A DNA stretch of 64,000 nt from an uncultured Thalassotalea sp. (GTDB lineage: Bacteria; Pseudomonadota; Gammaproteobacteria; Enterobacterales; Alteromonadaceae). Position numbers and translations under genes: made by a program. The notes below the pieces were generated by a model that was not told where the DNA came from, did not search any database, and saw nothing but the letters and a program-made list of their open reading frames with translations. Within the stretch, counting starts at the first letter, position 1. Each line of letters opens with the position of its first letter. The stretch covers positions 1 through 64,000 of the forward strand of contig CANLNK010000006.1 of assembly GCA_947492575.1 (NCBI GenBank), written 5' to 3'. Of this stretch, positions 1-9,174 are shown piece after piece.

Positions 1-70
1 CCCGTAGGGGATTCGAACCCCTGTTACCGCCGTGAAAGGGCGGTGTCCTAGGCCTCTAGACGAACGGGAC
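1..70 (-). tRNA. tRNA-Glu (TTC), 3' end cut by window edge
   Basis: Read on the minus strand this is a Glu tRNA with a CCCTTTCAC anticodon arm (anticodon TTC) and an intact T arm. The first 70 bases match the complete copy at 207..282 in the 5' stem, D arm, anticodon arm and T arm. The last few acceptor bases and the CCA lie outside the window. Confidence 0.95.
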
Positions 71-206
71 GCAGAGTGATAAACCAAAGGCTCATCATTT
101 TGCGCAAGGTATAAATACCTATCGCTAAAGTTTTCAGTAAATAACGCAATAATTGCCCTACTCACTTGGTCAGCTGCTTGACCTAGAAAGCAACTCCCAG
201 AAATAG

Positions 207-282
<76 letters not shown>

Positions 283-318
283 GCAGAGTACTTAACGATA
301 ACATCGCAAAGTTATAAT

Positions 319-394
319 TGGTGGAGCTATGCGGGATCGAACCGCAGACCTCTTCGCTGCCAGCGAAGCGCTCTCCCAGCTGAGCTATAGCCCC
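319..394 (-). tRNA. tRNA-Ala (GGC)
   Basis: This is a 76-nt cloverleaf on the minus strand running from GGGGCTATAG to an encoded CCA. The anticodon loop CTGGCAG gives anticodon GGC (Ala). It is the first gene of the Ala-Glu-Glu tRNA cluster and follows a strong promoter about 75 bp upstream. Confidence 0.97.
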
Positions 395-470
395 AGTATA
401 GACAAATAAATAATTACTTGAATAAACCGGCTCCAGACAAGCGACCTAGTACTCATCGAAAGCGAGGCGC

Positions 471-499
471 ATTTTAGGCATGCCCCTGATAAGTGTCAA
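471..499 (-). promoter_or_regulatory. Promoter of the tRNA Ala-Glu-Glu cluster
   Basis: On the minus strand a perfect TTGACA (-35) is followed by exactly 17 nt and TAAAAT (-10), and then by a G+C-rich discriminator (GCGCCTCGC). GC-rich discriminators are characteristic of stable-RNA promoters under stringent control. Nothing else was seen in the gene-free stretch 395..734 apart from an A+T-rich leader to ybhK. Confidence 0.85.
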
Positions 500-734
500 C
501 CATTAATTTAAAAAGAATCGCATTTTTCTTGAAGGATTTAACTAAACGTTCACAATCGCATCAATATGGTTATTTTTTAATTAATCAACAGCTTGCGATA
601 GCTATTTTGTGTATGGGAAAAAATCAGATGTGCTAGAGTTCGCCGCCCTAACACCATAATACCTAGTGCTAAACTTTATTTTTAAAGGCTTTGGCGTTAA
701 GGTTGAGTCAATCAAGAAAGAAGTTACCTTATAT

Positions 735-1670
735 ATGCAACTAAAAAAGCTAAACATTGTTGCCATTGGTGGCGGACATGGCCTCGGTCGCGTGCTCTCC
801 ACACTGTCATTTATGCAAGACCAATTAACTGGAATCGTAACAACAACCGATAACGGTGGTTCTACCGGACGCTTGCGTAGAAGAAGTTCCTCTATCGCAT
901 GGGGTGATTTACGGAATTGTTTAACGCAACTAGTTGATGATAGAAGTGTTGGTAGCCAGCTCTTCAACTTTCGTTTTGACGGTCAAGATGAGCTTGGCGG
1001 CCATAACCTAGGCAACCTGATCCTTTATGGTCTAGGACAAATTCAATCACGCCCAATCGACTCCATTAAGCTTGTTCGCCGAATCCTGCGCGTAAAAACA
1101 CAAGTATTCCCAATGTCAGAGTCGCCAACTGACCTGTTAGCGTTCTACCCGCAGGGTAAATGTAAAGTAGGTGAGTTATCCGTAGATGATATGCCCATTA
1201 TGCCAAAGAATTTGCTGCTAGCCCCTCTGGTGAAGTCACCGGAGCAATGCATTAACGCGATCAATAATGCAGATTTAATCATTCTAGGGCCAGGAAGTTT
1301 TTTGACGAGTGTTGTTCCTCCCCTGCTCGTGCGTGATATTGCTAATGCACTTAAAAACAGAAAAGGCCGTTGTGTTTTCATAGAGAACATTGTTAAGGAA
1401 AATAGTCCGGCCTCGCAGCTAACAATAGATGAAAAGCTTGACTGGATTGAAGACAATGTTGGCAATCTACCTATAGATTGCGTCATCGCTCACGATAAGA
1501 GCGTTCGTTCAGAGAGAGTACAAGTTATTCACCACGATATGGCGAACGAAGATGTTGCACATCACCACGATAAAGCCAAGTTGATAGAAGCGCTTGATTC
1601 GTGTGTTTCATTAATGCCGGATAATGTAATGCCGCTGAAGCCAGTAAAAAAAATAGCCAATGCTGATTAA
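735..1670 (+). CDS. ybhK: YvcK/YbhK-family gluconeogenesis factor
   Basis: A 311-residue member of the CofD-like YvcK family, known in Bacillus to bind UDP-GlcNAc and to be needed on gluconeogenic carbon sources. The nucleotide-fold loop GGGHGLG is at residues 12-18, followed by VTTTDNGGSTGRLRR, GHNLGNL and a late LGPGSFLTS motif, all matching E. coli YbhK. The start at 735 gives a protein beginning MQLKKLNIV, like the family. The frame stays open to 666, but the 23 extra residues have no counterpart in the family. A hairpin terminator begins inside the last codons. The enzymatic role, if any, is unknown. Confidence 0.9.
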   Translation: MQLKKLNIVAIGGGHGLGRVLSTLSFMQDQLTGIVTTTDNGGSTGRLRRRSSSIAWGDLRNCLTQLVDDRSVGSQLFNFRFDGQDELGGHNLGNLILYGLGQIQSRPIDSIKLVRRILRVKTQVFPMSESPTDLLAFYPQGKCKVGELSVDDMPIMPKNLLLAPLVKSPEQCINAINNADLIILGPGSFLTSVVPPLLVRDIANALKNRKGRCVFIENIVKENSPASQLTIDEKLDWIEDNVGNLPIDCVIAHDKSVRSERVQVIHHDMANEDVAHHHDKAKLIEALDSCVSLMPDNVMPLKPVKKIANAD

Positions 1671-1687
1671 GCAATGGCTATTTTTGT
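1646..1687 (+). terminator. Intrinsic terminator of ybhK
   Basis: AAAAATAGCCA and TGGCTATTTTT form a stem, extended inward by GCT/AGC, followed by a T run. The left arm lies within the last coding codons of ybhK, so coding sequence doubles as terminator. Confidence 0.8.
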
Positions 1688-1788
1688 CTAACTATTTTCC
1701 AATCTTGTCTATTCAACAGCAGTAAACTTACTAGCTTAGGGGTTTAGTCTATTTACTTACTCTACTTACTTTCCCTTACTTATTTCCG

Positions 1789-2382
1789 CTATTTAGAAGT
1801 ATCGTCTTGGCTAATGCGACTGGCTACCGCGCCAGTCTGGCCCTTGTACTTAGCATCAACACGTTTATTGTAAGGACGATCGGCTTCGCCAGACATTGTT
1901 TCAAAATTCAGTGCCGCGATTTTCATTTTCGGACGCAGCGCCAATGGCAATTTACCGCTGTTATAAAATTCCAATACAATCTGCCCTGACCAGCCTGGAT
2001 CAATGCGGTGCGCAGTTACATGTACCATTAAACCTAAACGAGCAAGCGATGAACGGCCATCTAACCAACCTACAATGTCAGCTGGCAAAGTAACTGATTC
2101 ATAAGTTACCGCTAACGCTAACTCCCCTGGGTGCAGGAAGAAGGCTTCACCATCCGGAATCACAATTTCCTCGCCCATCACAGCATTCATCTGTTTTTGT
2201 ACTTCTTCGCGAGGACCACTTAAGTCGATGTAAGGCGCCGTATTATTTTTAAAGACGCGAAACTCGTTGCCCAAACGGATATCAACACTTACACCAGATA
2301 TCATTGAAGCATCTGGCTTAGGAATGATGTCAATTTTCCCCTGCTCAATGCATTGTTCGATATCTTTGTCACATAATCTCAT
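1789..2382 (-). CDS. dcd: dCTP deaminase
   Basis: Deaminates dCTP to dUTP for dTMP synthesis, normally as a homotrimer. The 197-residue product is close to E. coli Dcd (193 aa) along its length. The block [20 protein letters not shown] (about 99-118) is followed by [13 protein letters not shown] and [15 protein letters not shown]. The catalytic glutamate falls at residue 138, as in E. coli. The start chosen (MRLCDKD) has AGAAG 7 nt upstream. The frame is open 15 codons further, but that would overlap the end of mrp. It lies 13 bp downstream of mrp in the same direction, so the two are probably cotranscribed. Confidence 0.97.
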   Translation of the reverse strand: MRLCDKDIEQCIEQGKIDIIPKPDASMISGVSVDIRLGNEFRVFKNNTAPYIDLSGPREEVQKQMNAVMGEEIVIPDGEAFFLHPGELALAVTYESVTLPADIVGWLDGRSSLARLGLMVHVTAHRIDPGWSGQIVLEFYNSGKLPLALRPKMKIAALNFETMSGEADRPYNKRVDAKYKGQTGAVASRISQDDTSK

Positions 2383-2395
2383 GGTAATTCTTCTT

Positions 2396-3559
2396 TTAGT
2401 TATCGTTATTGTTATCGCCGCTGGCAATCACAATATCTGGCTGTTTGGGGCTTGCCATATCTAAGTCATAGAACAGCTTACTGGCAATATTTCGCGCTAT
2501 TTTACGGTAATGAGCCGATATGTCACTATTTGGTTGTTCTTTCAGTAAATTAACACCTAAATCAGCATCCTGCCTCACATCAATATGAAGCGGCAGTTGG
2601 CCAAGCAAACTCACATCATTTTGCTCAGCGATGTCCTTACCACCATCAACACCAAATAAATGAGCGTGATGGCCACAGTTTTCACAAACGTGATAGCTCA
2701 TATTCTCCACAATACCGAGCACCGGCACTTGCACTTTGTCGAACATAGCGATGCCTTTTTGCGCATCTACAAGCGCAATATCCTGAGGCGTCGTAACAAC
2801 TACAGACGCTGCTACTGGTACTTTCTGAGACAAGGTTAATTGAATATCACCTGTACCCGGTGGCATATCAATCAATAAGTAATCTAATACTGGCCATGCG
2901 GTTTCGTTGAGCAATTGAGAGAATGCTGTACTCGCCATAGGGCCACGCCAAACTGCAGCGTCGCTATCAGGCACTAGATAGCCAATGGACATCGAATAAA
3001 TGCCATCTGCATCTATTGGCTGCATTGTTTTGCCGTCGTCCGAACTAGGTTTCTCTTCACTCACACCCAACATGGTAGGTATCGAGGGGCCATAAATGTC
3101 GGCATCTAAAATCCCAACTCGCGCACCTTCTGCTTGAAGCGCTCTGGCAATATTCACCGTAGTCGTCGATTTACCAACACCACCTTTGCCAGATGCTATC
3201 GCTATAATATTACCGACGTTCGCGATATTGTGATGCCTCACTGGCTCAATGACGACATCGACAAGAAAGCGCACTGGTTTACCCAAAGCTTCGGCCAAAG
3301 GCGCGGCTAATGAATCTAACTCGCCTGAAGCTACAAACGGCAGGCTAATAACGATTTCAACAAATTTTGGTTTCTCAACAATTTGAAGGCGCTTGGCGAT
3401 GGCTAAAACGCCATCAGGAAATACATCAGATTGATAAGCACTTAACGTTGTTTCAACAACGGTTTCCAATTCACTTTTGGTATCGTTATTTTGCTCAGTT
3501 TCATTAGGAACTGGCGTGTTCGTATCTTTCTTTTTCTTTGAAAAAAATTGGCTAAACAA
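2396..3559 (-). CDS. mrp: Mrp/ApbC-type iron-sulfur carrier ATPase
   Basis: A 387-residue P-loop ATPase of the Mrp/NBP35 family, which holds and transfers Fe-S clusters in the cytoplasm. An N-terminal MIP18-like (DUF59) segment covers about residues 35-105. The deviant Walker A GKGGVGKS is at 124-131, DADIYGPS at 152-159, DMPPGTGD at 231-238 and the cluster-binding CENC at 292-295. It starts with TTG at 3559, supported by AAGGGG five bases upstream. It is divergent from metG, the arrangement also known in enterobacteria, and precedes dcd. Confidence 0.95.
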   Translation of the reverse strand: MFSQFFSKKKKDTNTPVPNETEQNNDTKSELETVVETTLSAYQSDVFPDGVLAIAKRLQIVEKPKFVEIVISLPFVASGELDSLAAPLAEALGKPVRFLVDVVIEPVRHHNIANVGNIIAIASGKGGVGKSTTTVNIARALQAEGARVGILDADIYGPSIPTMLGVSEEKPSSDDGKTMQPIDADGIYSMSIGYLVPDSDAAVWRGPMASTAFSQLLNETAWPVLDYLLIDMPPGTGDIQLTLSQKVPVAASVVVTTPQDIALVDAQKGIAMFDKVQVPVLGIVENMSYHVCENCGHHAHLFGVDGGKDIAEQNDVSLLGQLPLHIDVRQDADLGVNLLKEQPNSDISAHYRKIARNIASKLFYDLDMASPKQPDIVIASGDNNNDN

Positions 3560-3703
3560 AAGAACCCCTTAGCACTTGCATCGCGAGCAGTATGAAAAAT
3601 TGCGCAATGCCAAGAAATGTTAATGAAAATACCCCGCAAATTCTGTACTATTGCGCCATTGAATTCCACCTTAAAGTGTTTAATACACTAATATCTGAAC
3701 AAC

Positions 3704-5746
3704 ATGTCACAAACTATGTCTGAAAATAAGCGTAAAATATTAGTTACTTGTGCCCTGCCGTATGCAAACGGTTCAATTCACCTTGGCCATTTACTTGAAC
3801 ATATCCAAACTGACATTTGGGTACGTTTCCAGCGTATGCGCGGCAATGAAACGTATTTCGTATGTGCCGACGATGCACACGGCACACCTATCATGCTTAA
3901 AGCGCAAGAGCTCGGTATTTCTCCAGAGCAAATGATTGATGGTGTTCGCGAAGAGCACATGAGTGACTTCAATGACTTCTTGATCAGCTTTGACAACTAT
4001 CATTCAACACACAGTGATGAAAACCGTGAGTTCGCGAGCGAAATTTACAACAAATTACATGCAGCGGGTCACATTAAAACTCGCACTATTTCGCAACTTT
4101 ACGATGAAGAAAAAGGCATGTTCTTGCCGGACCGTTTCGTTAAGGGCACATGCCCAAAGTGTGGCAGTGAAGACGAGAATGGCGATAGCTGTGACAACTG
4201 TGGTGCAACATACTCACCAACAGAAGTAATCAACCCTCGTTCTGTAGTGTCTGGTTCAACACCTGTGCTACGAGATTCTGAGCATTACTTCTTTGATCTA
4301 CCGGCATTTGAACAAATGCTAAAAGATTGGACGACTGGTGGCTCATTGCAAGACGAAATGGCGAACAAACTTAATGAGTGGTTCGAATCTGGTCTACAGC
4401 AATGGGATATTAGCCGTGATGCGCCATACTTCGGTTTTGAAATTCCAAATGCACCTGGTAAGTTCTTCTACGTATGGTTAGACGCGCCAATTGGCTACAT
4501 GGGCAGCTTCAAAAATCTATGTAACCGCGAGAATATCGACTTCGATACTTTCTGGAATGAGAACTCTGAAGCAGAGCTTTACCACTTCATTGGCAAAGAT
4601 ATTATCTACTTCCACAGCCTATTCTGGCCTGCGATGCTAGAAGGCTCAGGTTACCGTAAACCAACGTCTGTCTATGCACATGGATTCGTTACAGTAAACG
4701 GTGCGAAAATGTCTAAGTCTAAAGGTACGTTCATTAAAGGGCGTACATACTTAGATTACCTAAATCCAGAGTACCTTCGTTACTACTACGCAGCTAAGTT
4801 AACAAATCGCATCGACGACTTAGACTTGAATCTTGAAGACTTCGCACAGCGTGTAAACTCCGACTTAGTGGGTAAAGTAGTGAATATTGCATCACGTTGT
4901 GCAAGCTTTATCACCAAACGTTTCGACGGCATGCTTTCAAGCAATGTTGACGACCAAGCACTAGCAGATGAAGTGATGGCAGCTGGTGATAGTTTAGCGG
5001 CGCTATACGAAAACAGAGAGTTTGGTAAAGCAATGCGTGAAATCATGGCGCTAGCTGACAAAATCAATGAATACATTGCAGTTAAAGAACCATGGGTACT
5101 AGTTAAAGACGAAAGCAAGCAACAAGAAGTTCAGGATGTATGTTCACTAGGCATTAACTTGTTCCGCATCTTAATGACTTACTTGAAACCTGTATTGCCA
5201 GCACTAGCTGAAAAAACAGAAGCTTTCTTAAACGACGAGCTAGTTTGGGACGGTCACAAAGTTCTACTTAAAGACCACAAAATCAACAAGTTCAAAGCGT
5301 TAATGCAACGTATCGAAATGGACAAAGTAAACGAAATGATTGAAGCATCTAAAGAGTCATTAGTCACAGAAAAAGCTGCGCCGGCACCAACAGGCCCGCT
5401 TGCAGATGACCCTATTGCGCCTGAAATTCAATATGATGATTTTGCGAAAATTGACTTACGTATCGCGAAAATCGTTAAAGCTGACCATGTTGAAAAAGCA
5501 GATAAATTACTGCGCCTTGAATTAGACCTTGGCGGCGAAACACGCCAAGTGTTCGCAGGTATCAAATCTGCCTACCAACCAGAAGATTTAGAAGGCAAGC
5601 TAACAGTAATGGTAGCTAACCTTGCGCCGCGTAAAATGCGTTTTGGTATGTCAGAAGGCATGGTATTGGCAGCAGGCCCTGGTGGTGAAGACCTTTGGAT
5701 TCTAAACCCAGAAGAAGGCGCACAACCAGGTATGCGTGTTAAATAA
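3704..5746 (+). CDS. metG: Methionyl-tRNA synthetase
   Basis: Charges tRNA-Met in the cytoplasm. The protein has 680 residues, the usual length of the long dimeric MetRS. The HIGH-type signature HLGH is at 26-29 and KMSKS at 335-339. Zinc-knuckle cysteines are C150, C153, C163 and C166. A C-terminal OB-fold tRNA-binding domain covers about 577-680, with the IDLRIAKIV and [11 protein letters not shown] signatures. Two ATGs (3704 and 3716) are possible and neither has a clear ribosome-binding site. A strong terminator follows the stop by 25 bp. Confidence 0.98.
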   Translation: MSQTMSENKRKILVTCALPYANGSIHLGHLLEHIQTDIWVRFQRMRGNETYFVCADDAHGTPIMLKAQELGISPEQMIDGVREEHMSDFNDFLISFDNYHSTHSDENREFASEIYNKLHAAGHIKTRTISQLYDEEKGMFLPDRFVKGTCPKCGSEDENGDSCDNCGATYSPTEVINPRSVVSGSTPVLRDSEHYFFDLPAFEQMLKDWTTGGSLQDEMANKLNEWFESGLQQWDISRDAPYFGFEIPNAPGKFFYVWLDAPIGYMGSFKNLCNRENIDFDTFWNENSEAELYHFIGKDIIYFHSLFWPAMLEGSGYRKPTSVYAHGFVTVNGAKMSKSKGTFIKGRTYLDYLNPEYLRYYYAAKLTNRIDDLDLNLEDFAQRVNSDLVGKVVNIASRCASFITKRFDGMLSSNVDDQALADEVMAAGDSLAALYENREFGKAMREIMALADKINEYIAVKEPWVLVKDESKQQEVQDVCSLGINLFRILMTYLKPVLPALAEKTEAFLNDELVWDGHKVLLKDHKINKFKALMQRIEMDKVNEMIEASKESLVTEKAAPAPTGPLADDPIAPEIQYDDFAKIDLRIAKIVKADHVEKADKLLRLELDLGGETRQVFAGIKSAYQPEDLEGKLTVMVANLAPRKMRFGMSEGMVLAAGPGGEDLWILNPEEGAQPGMRVK

Positions 5747-5771
5747 CTCGCGTTTATTGTACTAACGTTTT

Positions 5772-5797
5772 AAAGCCCGCTTCTGCGGGCTTTTTTG
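5772..5797 (+). terminator. Intrinsic terminator of metG
   Basis: AAAGCCCGC and GCGGGCTTT form a 9-bp stem around a TTCT loop, followed by a T run. It lies 25 bp after the metG stop. Confidence 0.93.
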
Positions 5798-5933
5798 TGC
5801 CTAATCAACACTGTTACTTAACACTTAAGAAGCGCTTCACCTTGCATTAAAAAAGCTGATACCATTGATTTCACTCAATATTACTGACTATCCTCATTTA
5901 GTGGATATTGAACACAAGAAATGGAGTTCTGTG

Positions 5934-6443
5934 GTGTCATCAGAGAAAAGTTACAAAGTAGATCGAGCACTTCACTGGCTTTCTGCACTCGCTATTATGT
6001 TCCTGCTATTCGATATGGGGACTCGCATCCACAATATCGATTACCGCATCAAAGGAGCAGCTGAACATAAACAAGATGCGATAGAGATACACGTTATTGC
6101 AGCTTCAATATTATTCTTCACGCTGATTGCTCGCCTCATATGGTACAAATGGTTTTTGCTCTCAGAATACCAGTTAACATATGACTCCGTTAAACAAAAA
6201 TGGCTCGTTCGAACTGTACATACAGCGATGTACGGAACCCTATTTTTGATGATGATTTCAGGTGTATTCATGATCACTAACTATGAGCACCCATTAAATC
6301 TTCTTGGCCTTATAAAATTGTCAGAAGCTGAAACCAGCACGCAAACATTCTACGACGCAAATAACTGGCACCTGTATTTTGAAAGCGCATTGTACTTTTT
6401 GATACTGACTCATATTACTGGTGCGTTATACAACAGAAGGTAA
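5934..6443 (+). CDS. Cytochrome b561-family membrane protein
   Basis: A 169-residue protein with four predicted transmembrane segments, of the bacterial cytochrome b561 family: inner-membrane di-haem b proteins that pass electrons from quinol or superoxide. Candidate haem histidines are in ALHWL, EIHVIA, VHTAMYG and the last-helix LTHITGA. GTG at 5934 is chosen as start because GGAG lies 7 nt upstream and the product begins SSEKSYKVDRALHW, as family members do. The frame also opens at a TTG at 5865 with no ribosome site. The donor and acceptor cannot be told from sequence. Confidence 0.82.
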   Translation: MSSEKSYKVDRALHWLSALAIMFLLFDMGTRIHNIDYRIKGAAEHKQDAIEIHVIAASILFFTLIARLIWYKWFLLSEYQLTYDSVKQKWLVRTVHTAMYGTLFLMMISGVFMITNYEHPLNLLGLIKLSEAETSTQTFYDANNWHLYFESALYFLILTHITGALYNRR

Positions 6444-6494
6444 GTCTTTCTAGTTGCATCAACGTTTTGTTACTACTTATTTTTATTGGAGGAT

Positions 6495-7118
6495 ATGTTG
6501 TTAGACAATATCACTGCGTTATCGGGCTTAATCGCGACGGTTTGGATTACACTGGGTGTATATATAGCTGCTAAGTTTTACCCTAATTATGACCATGCTA
6601 AGCAGTTTTGTAGTGAGTTAGGTGCGTCAGGAAGCCCGACAGAAAAGTTATCACCTCTTATCAATAATTACCCTTTAGGAATACTGTTTTGTCTCTTTGG
6701 TTGGAGCTTAATTAACCTGCAGGACGCTAATCTCGCCATCGCTGCTACCGATGTACTAGTCATTATCCATGGTATTGGCACTTGGGTAGCCGGCTATTTC
6801 CCAATGGACAAGGATCCATTTACAAAGTCGCCGTCCTTTGATTGCTAGGTACATTCTTGGGCTGGATTTATCATGCTTTTGTCACTCTTAATCGCTCCAG
6901 TTGTTATTGCACTTAGCCCTAGTTCTATTTACGTACCCTTTTGGTTTAGAGTTATTTCGATAGCAACAGTAATATTGGCCATTTACTACCTTGTAAAAAT
7001 GGCGAAGGCATTTAAACAGCTGTTATTAACCGGCTACTATCAACGCATTTCGTATTGGATTAAGCTAATATGGCTTAGCACCTTTTCGCTGATAATAGTG
7101 CAGGTGCAAAACACTTAA
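6495..7118 (+). pseudogene. DUF998 membrane protein interrupted by in-frame TAG
   Basis: One continuous reading frame runs from ATG 6495 (GGAGGA immediately upstream, so TTG 6498 may also serve) to 7118. It encodes a DUF998-type protein of about 207 residues with six hydrophobic segments. It is broken by a single TAG at 6846-6848. The residues on either side, SPSFDC and VHSWAGFIMLL, read as one uninterrupted family segment, where relatives have a lysine or similar before HSWAG. This is one substitution, not a frameshift. It may be a recent pseudogene, a suppressed stop or a sequencing error. Confidence 0.75.
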
Positions 7119-7132
7119 GACGGAGTTTGTTC

Positions 7133-7471
7133 ATGGAAGACAGAGACAAAGATAAAAACCAAGCCACATTAAACACAGAAGCTACAGCACTCGTTGAGAT
7201 GATTGAATCTGAAAGGTTCGAAGAGGTGTTCACGCAACTTGAGGGCTTGAAGACCAGACAGTTCACAGACCTTAAAAATATAGTGCTTATCTTTACACTG
7301 GGCTATTTTTTCACATACTTCTTGCCACAAAGTGAGGCAATTCCTAGTTTTTATTATGTTGTGATGTATGTGGTAATAGTTTCGGGTATTTACTTTTCCG
7401 AAAGTCGCAGAGCCAACAAGCGCATTGATTTAATTGTTAAACTATTGAAAATGAAGCGACCAACTATATAA
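7133..7471 (+). CDS. Small two-helix membrane protein, unknown
   Basis: A 112-residue product. ATG 7133 is chosen because CGGAG lies 7 nt upstream; a TTG six bases earlier is less likely. The first 45 residues are charged and helical, followed by two membrane segments (about 50-68 and 74-90) and a basic C-terminal tail. No family was recognised. It follows the broken DUF998 gene by 14 bp and is probably in the same transcript. Confidence 0.65.
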   Translation: MEDRDKDKNQATLNTEATALVEMIESERFEEVFTQLEGLKTRQFTDLKNIVLIFTLGYFFTYFLPQSEAIPSFYYVVMYVVIVSGIYFSESRRANKRIDLIVKLLKMKRPTI

Positions 7472-7535
7472 AGCGACGCTCGTAAATAAACGTCAATTTA
7501 GGGCTTTAACTTAGCCCACCAATGAAAAATACACT

Positions 7536-7820
7536 ATGAATAAAATCGAAATAAAGTACTGCTCAAAATGTCGGTGGCTAATGCGCTCAACGTGGATGGC
7601 ACAAGAAATACTGACAACCTTTGACGGTGAAGTAGACGAGTTATCATTGCTTCCTGGAACCGGAGGCATATTTGAAATATTCGCCAATGGCACCTTAATA
7701 TGGTCGCGCAAAGATATGGGCGGATTTCCAGAAATTACTGAATTGAAGCAACTGGTGAGAGACGTTATATCGCCAGAGAAAGATCTAGGCTGTATCGACC
7801 GAAAAAAGACAAAGTCCTGA
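7536..7820 (+). CDS. SelT/SelW/SelH (Rdx) family thioredoxin-like protein
   Basis: A 94-residue Rdx-fold protein. The N-terminal strand IEIKYC leads into the redox motif CSKC (residues 9-12). The later segment GTGGIFEIFANGTLIWSR followed by GGFPE is typical of the family. Selenoprotein W relatives carry selenocysteine in the CxxU motif, whereas here both positions are ordinary Cys codons (TGC, TGT). The physiological substrate of the family is not known. Spacing to its neighbours is 64 bp upstream and 7 bp downstream. Confidence 0.88.
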   Translation: MNKIEIKYCSKCRWLMRSTWMAQEILTTFDGEVDELSLLPGTGGIFEIFANGTLIWSRKDMGGFPEITELKQLVRDVISPEKDLGCIDRKKTKS

Positions 7821-7827
7821 GTAAATC

Positions 7828-8115
7828 ATGGAAATACGTGCGACTAAAATAAAACGCAGCAATACGCTAATAAAAGTGCTTATGGTAGTCACCCTATTCA
7901 TTTTTGTTCGCCAATATTACCAAACAAACGTGTTCGACTTGGGTGCATTTTCCAATACTGTCGCAATATTGTCCTTGCTACGTGGCCTCATGTTGTCACC
8001 ATTTATGTTTGCCTCTCCAATAAAGTCTCTGTCCAGAGAAAATGGTGGCTTTGACAGGAATAGTTACAAGTACTTTTTACTTGCGATTATTCTTGGCATT
8101 GTAGGGGCTTTTTAA
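7828..8115 (+). CDS. Small membrane protein, unknown
   Basis: A 95-residue product with a basic N-terminus and hydrophobic segments at about 14-30, 42-62 and 80-95. It starts 7 bp after the Rdx gene, which suggests cotranscription. No family was recognised. Confidence 0.6.
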   Translation: MEIRATKIKRSNTLIKVLMVVTLFIFVRQYYQTNVFDLGAFSNTVAILSLLRGLMLSPFMFASPIKSLSRENGGFDRNSYKYFLLAIILGIVGAF

Positions 8116-8148
8116 ACAATTCAAAAAATTAAAGGTAGGCAACAAGCT

Positions 8149-8343
8149 ATGAGCAAATGGAATAAATCAGATACTGCAAAAAATCCAGTAGTATTTGGAC
8201 TATCGATAGGCATAGCCATAGGGTGTGGTATCGGAACAGCGTTAAATAATATCGCTATTGGTGTTAGTGTCGGCGTCGCCATAGGCGTTGCATTTGGCTT
8301 ATCTCTTAAAAAGAGAGATAGTGAAAACGACAATGAAGATTGA
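8149..8343 (+). CDS. Glycine-zipper small membrane protein
   Basis: A 64-residue product with a polar N-terminus. It has two hydrophobic stretches rich in G-x-G/A-x-G spacing (GLSIGIAIGCGIG and GVSVGVAIGVAFG) and an acidic C-terminal tail. AAAGG about 13 bases before the ATG could serve as the ribosome site. The repeated small-residue faces suggest helix packing in the membrane. The function is unknown. It is the last gene of the small-gene run; 8344..8611 contains no recognised feature. Confidence 0.62.
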   Translation: MSKWNKSDTAKNPVVFGLSIGIAIGCGIGTALNNIAIGVSVGVAIGVAFGLSLKKRDSENDNED

Positions 8344-8611
8344 CAGCTAACTGATGATGTTTCTTGGCAAGCTTGAAAATGACACTATGCGGATGCCGAG
8401 TAAACAAAGCTAGTGTTCAACATTCTAAGGGGGAAACAGTCCAATAGCCAACTTTACAAGCCTGACAAAAACAGCCAAGCTACTCATTAATTTATGTTAG
8501 TTGATGTATATCGGTGTTAATTTCTGCATTAAGCTGCTCATGTTCAGTCATAGAATTTAACCTGATTAATTTTACCCCGACTAATTTAACCGTGAGAAAG
8601 GTCGTCCCTTT

Positions 8612-9091
8612 ATGAAATCTGTTCGCTCAATTGCACTTTTAACGGCTTCTCATATTTTCGTTGCAGCAATAGGCTTCGCAGCAGGCATTTATGCCTTACC
8701 TATTTTAACGGCTCCAGACGCCCCTAGCGCTGAGCAAGTCGCGAATAAATCAAAAAGTGTGATGTTCGAAACCGAATTTACCAGAGCACTTGCTGGCAGC
8801 GATTTTCTTCATTGGGGCGAAGGTAAAGTGACGATAAATAGCGAGTACGTAACGTTAATAGGGAGCCTTGCACCGGGGCCAGATTATAAATTGTACTTCT
8901 CACCTGAGTTTGTTGAAACCGAAGCCGAGTTTCAAGCCGTGAAGGAGAAAATGGTCGCTGTCGGCGATATCAATACGTTTGAGAACTTTATCGTAGAGCT
9001 TCCTTCTGGTTTTGATTTCAGCCAATACAATTCCATCATTGTTTGGTGCGAAAGTTTCAACGAATTTATAACAGCTGCAAAATTTAAGTAA
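8612..9091 (+). CDS. DM13-domain protein with N-terminal membrane anchor
   Basis: A 159-residue product with an N-terminal signal or anchor helix (residues 7-33). The rest is a DM13 domain, a DOMON-related fold suggested to act in extracytoplasmic electron transfer. Diagnostic segments are SDFLHWGEGKVTI, YKLYFSPEFVETEAEF, VGDINTFENFIVELP and the conserved Cys in IIVWCESFNEFI. It is probably exported and membrane-tethered. Its redox partner is not evident from the neighbours. Confidence 0.85.
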   Translation: MKSVRSIALLTASHIFVAAIGFAAGIYALPILTAPDAPSAEQVANKSKSVMFETEFTRALAGSDFLHWGEGKVTINSEYVTLIGSLAPGPDYKLYFSPEFVETEAEFQAVKEKMVAVGDINTFENFIVELPSGFDFSQYNSIIVWCESFNEFITAAKFK

Positions 9092-9094
9092 GCT

Positions 9095-9136
9095 AATTAA
9101 AGTAAGACAATTAAAGTAAGCCAATTAAAGTAAGCT
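9095..9136. repeat. Three tandem copies of a 14-bp unit
   Basis: The unit AATTAAAGTAAG plus two variable bases occurs three times head to tail directly after the DM13 gene. A partial fourth copy overlaps the gene's last codons and stop. No coding role is seen. Confidence 0.9.
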
Positions 9137-9174
9137 AGGTTAATTAATCAGATATAGAAAACATCAAGGAAGAT

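Noticed and set aside
666-734. Upstream start for ybhK
   Set aside because: The 23 added residues are not family-like, and the start at 735 gives the normal N-terminus.
7536-7820. Selenocysteine in the SelW-like protein
   Set aside because: Both active-site codons are TGC and TGT; no in-frame TGA exists.
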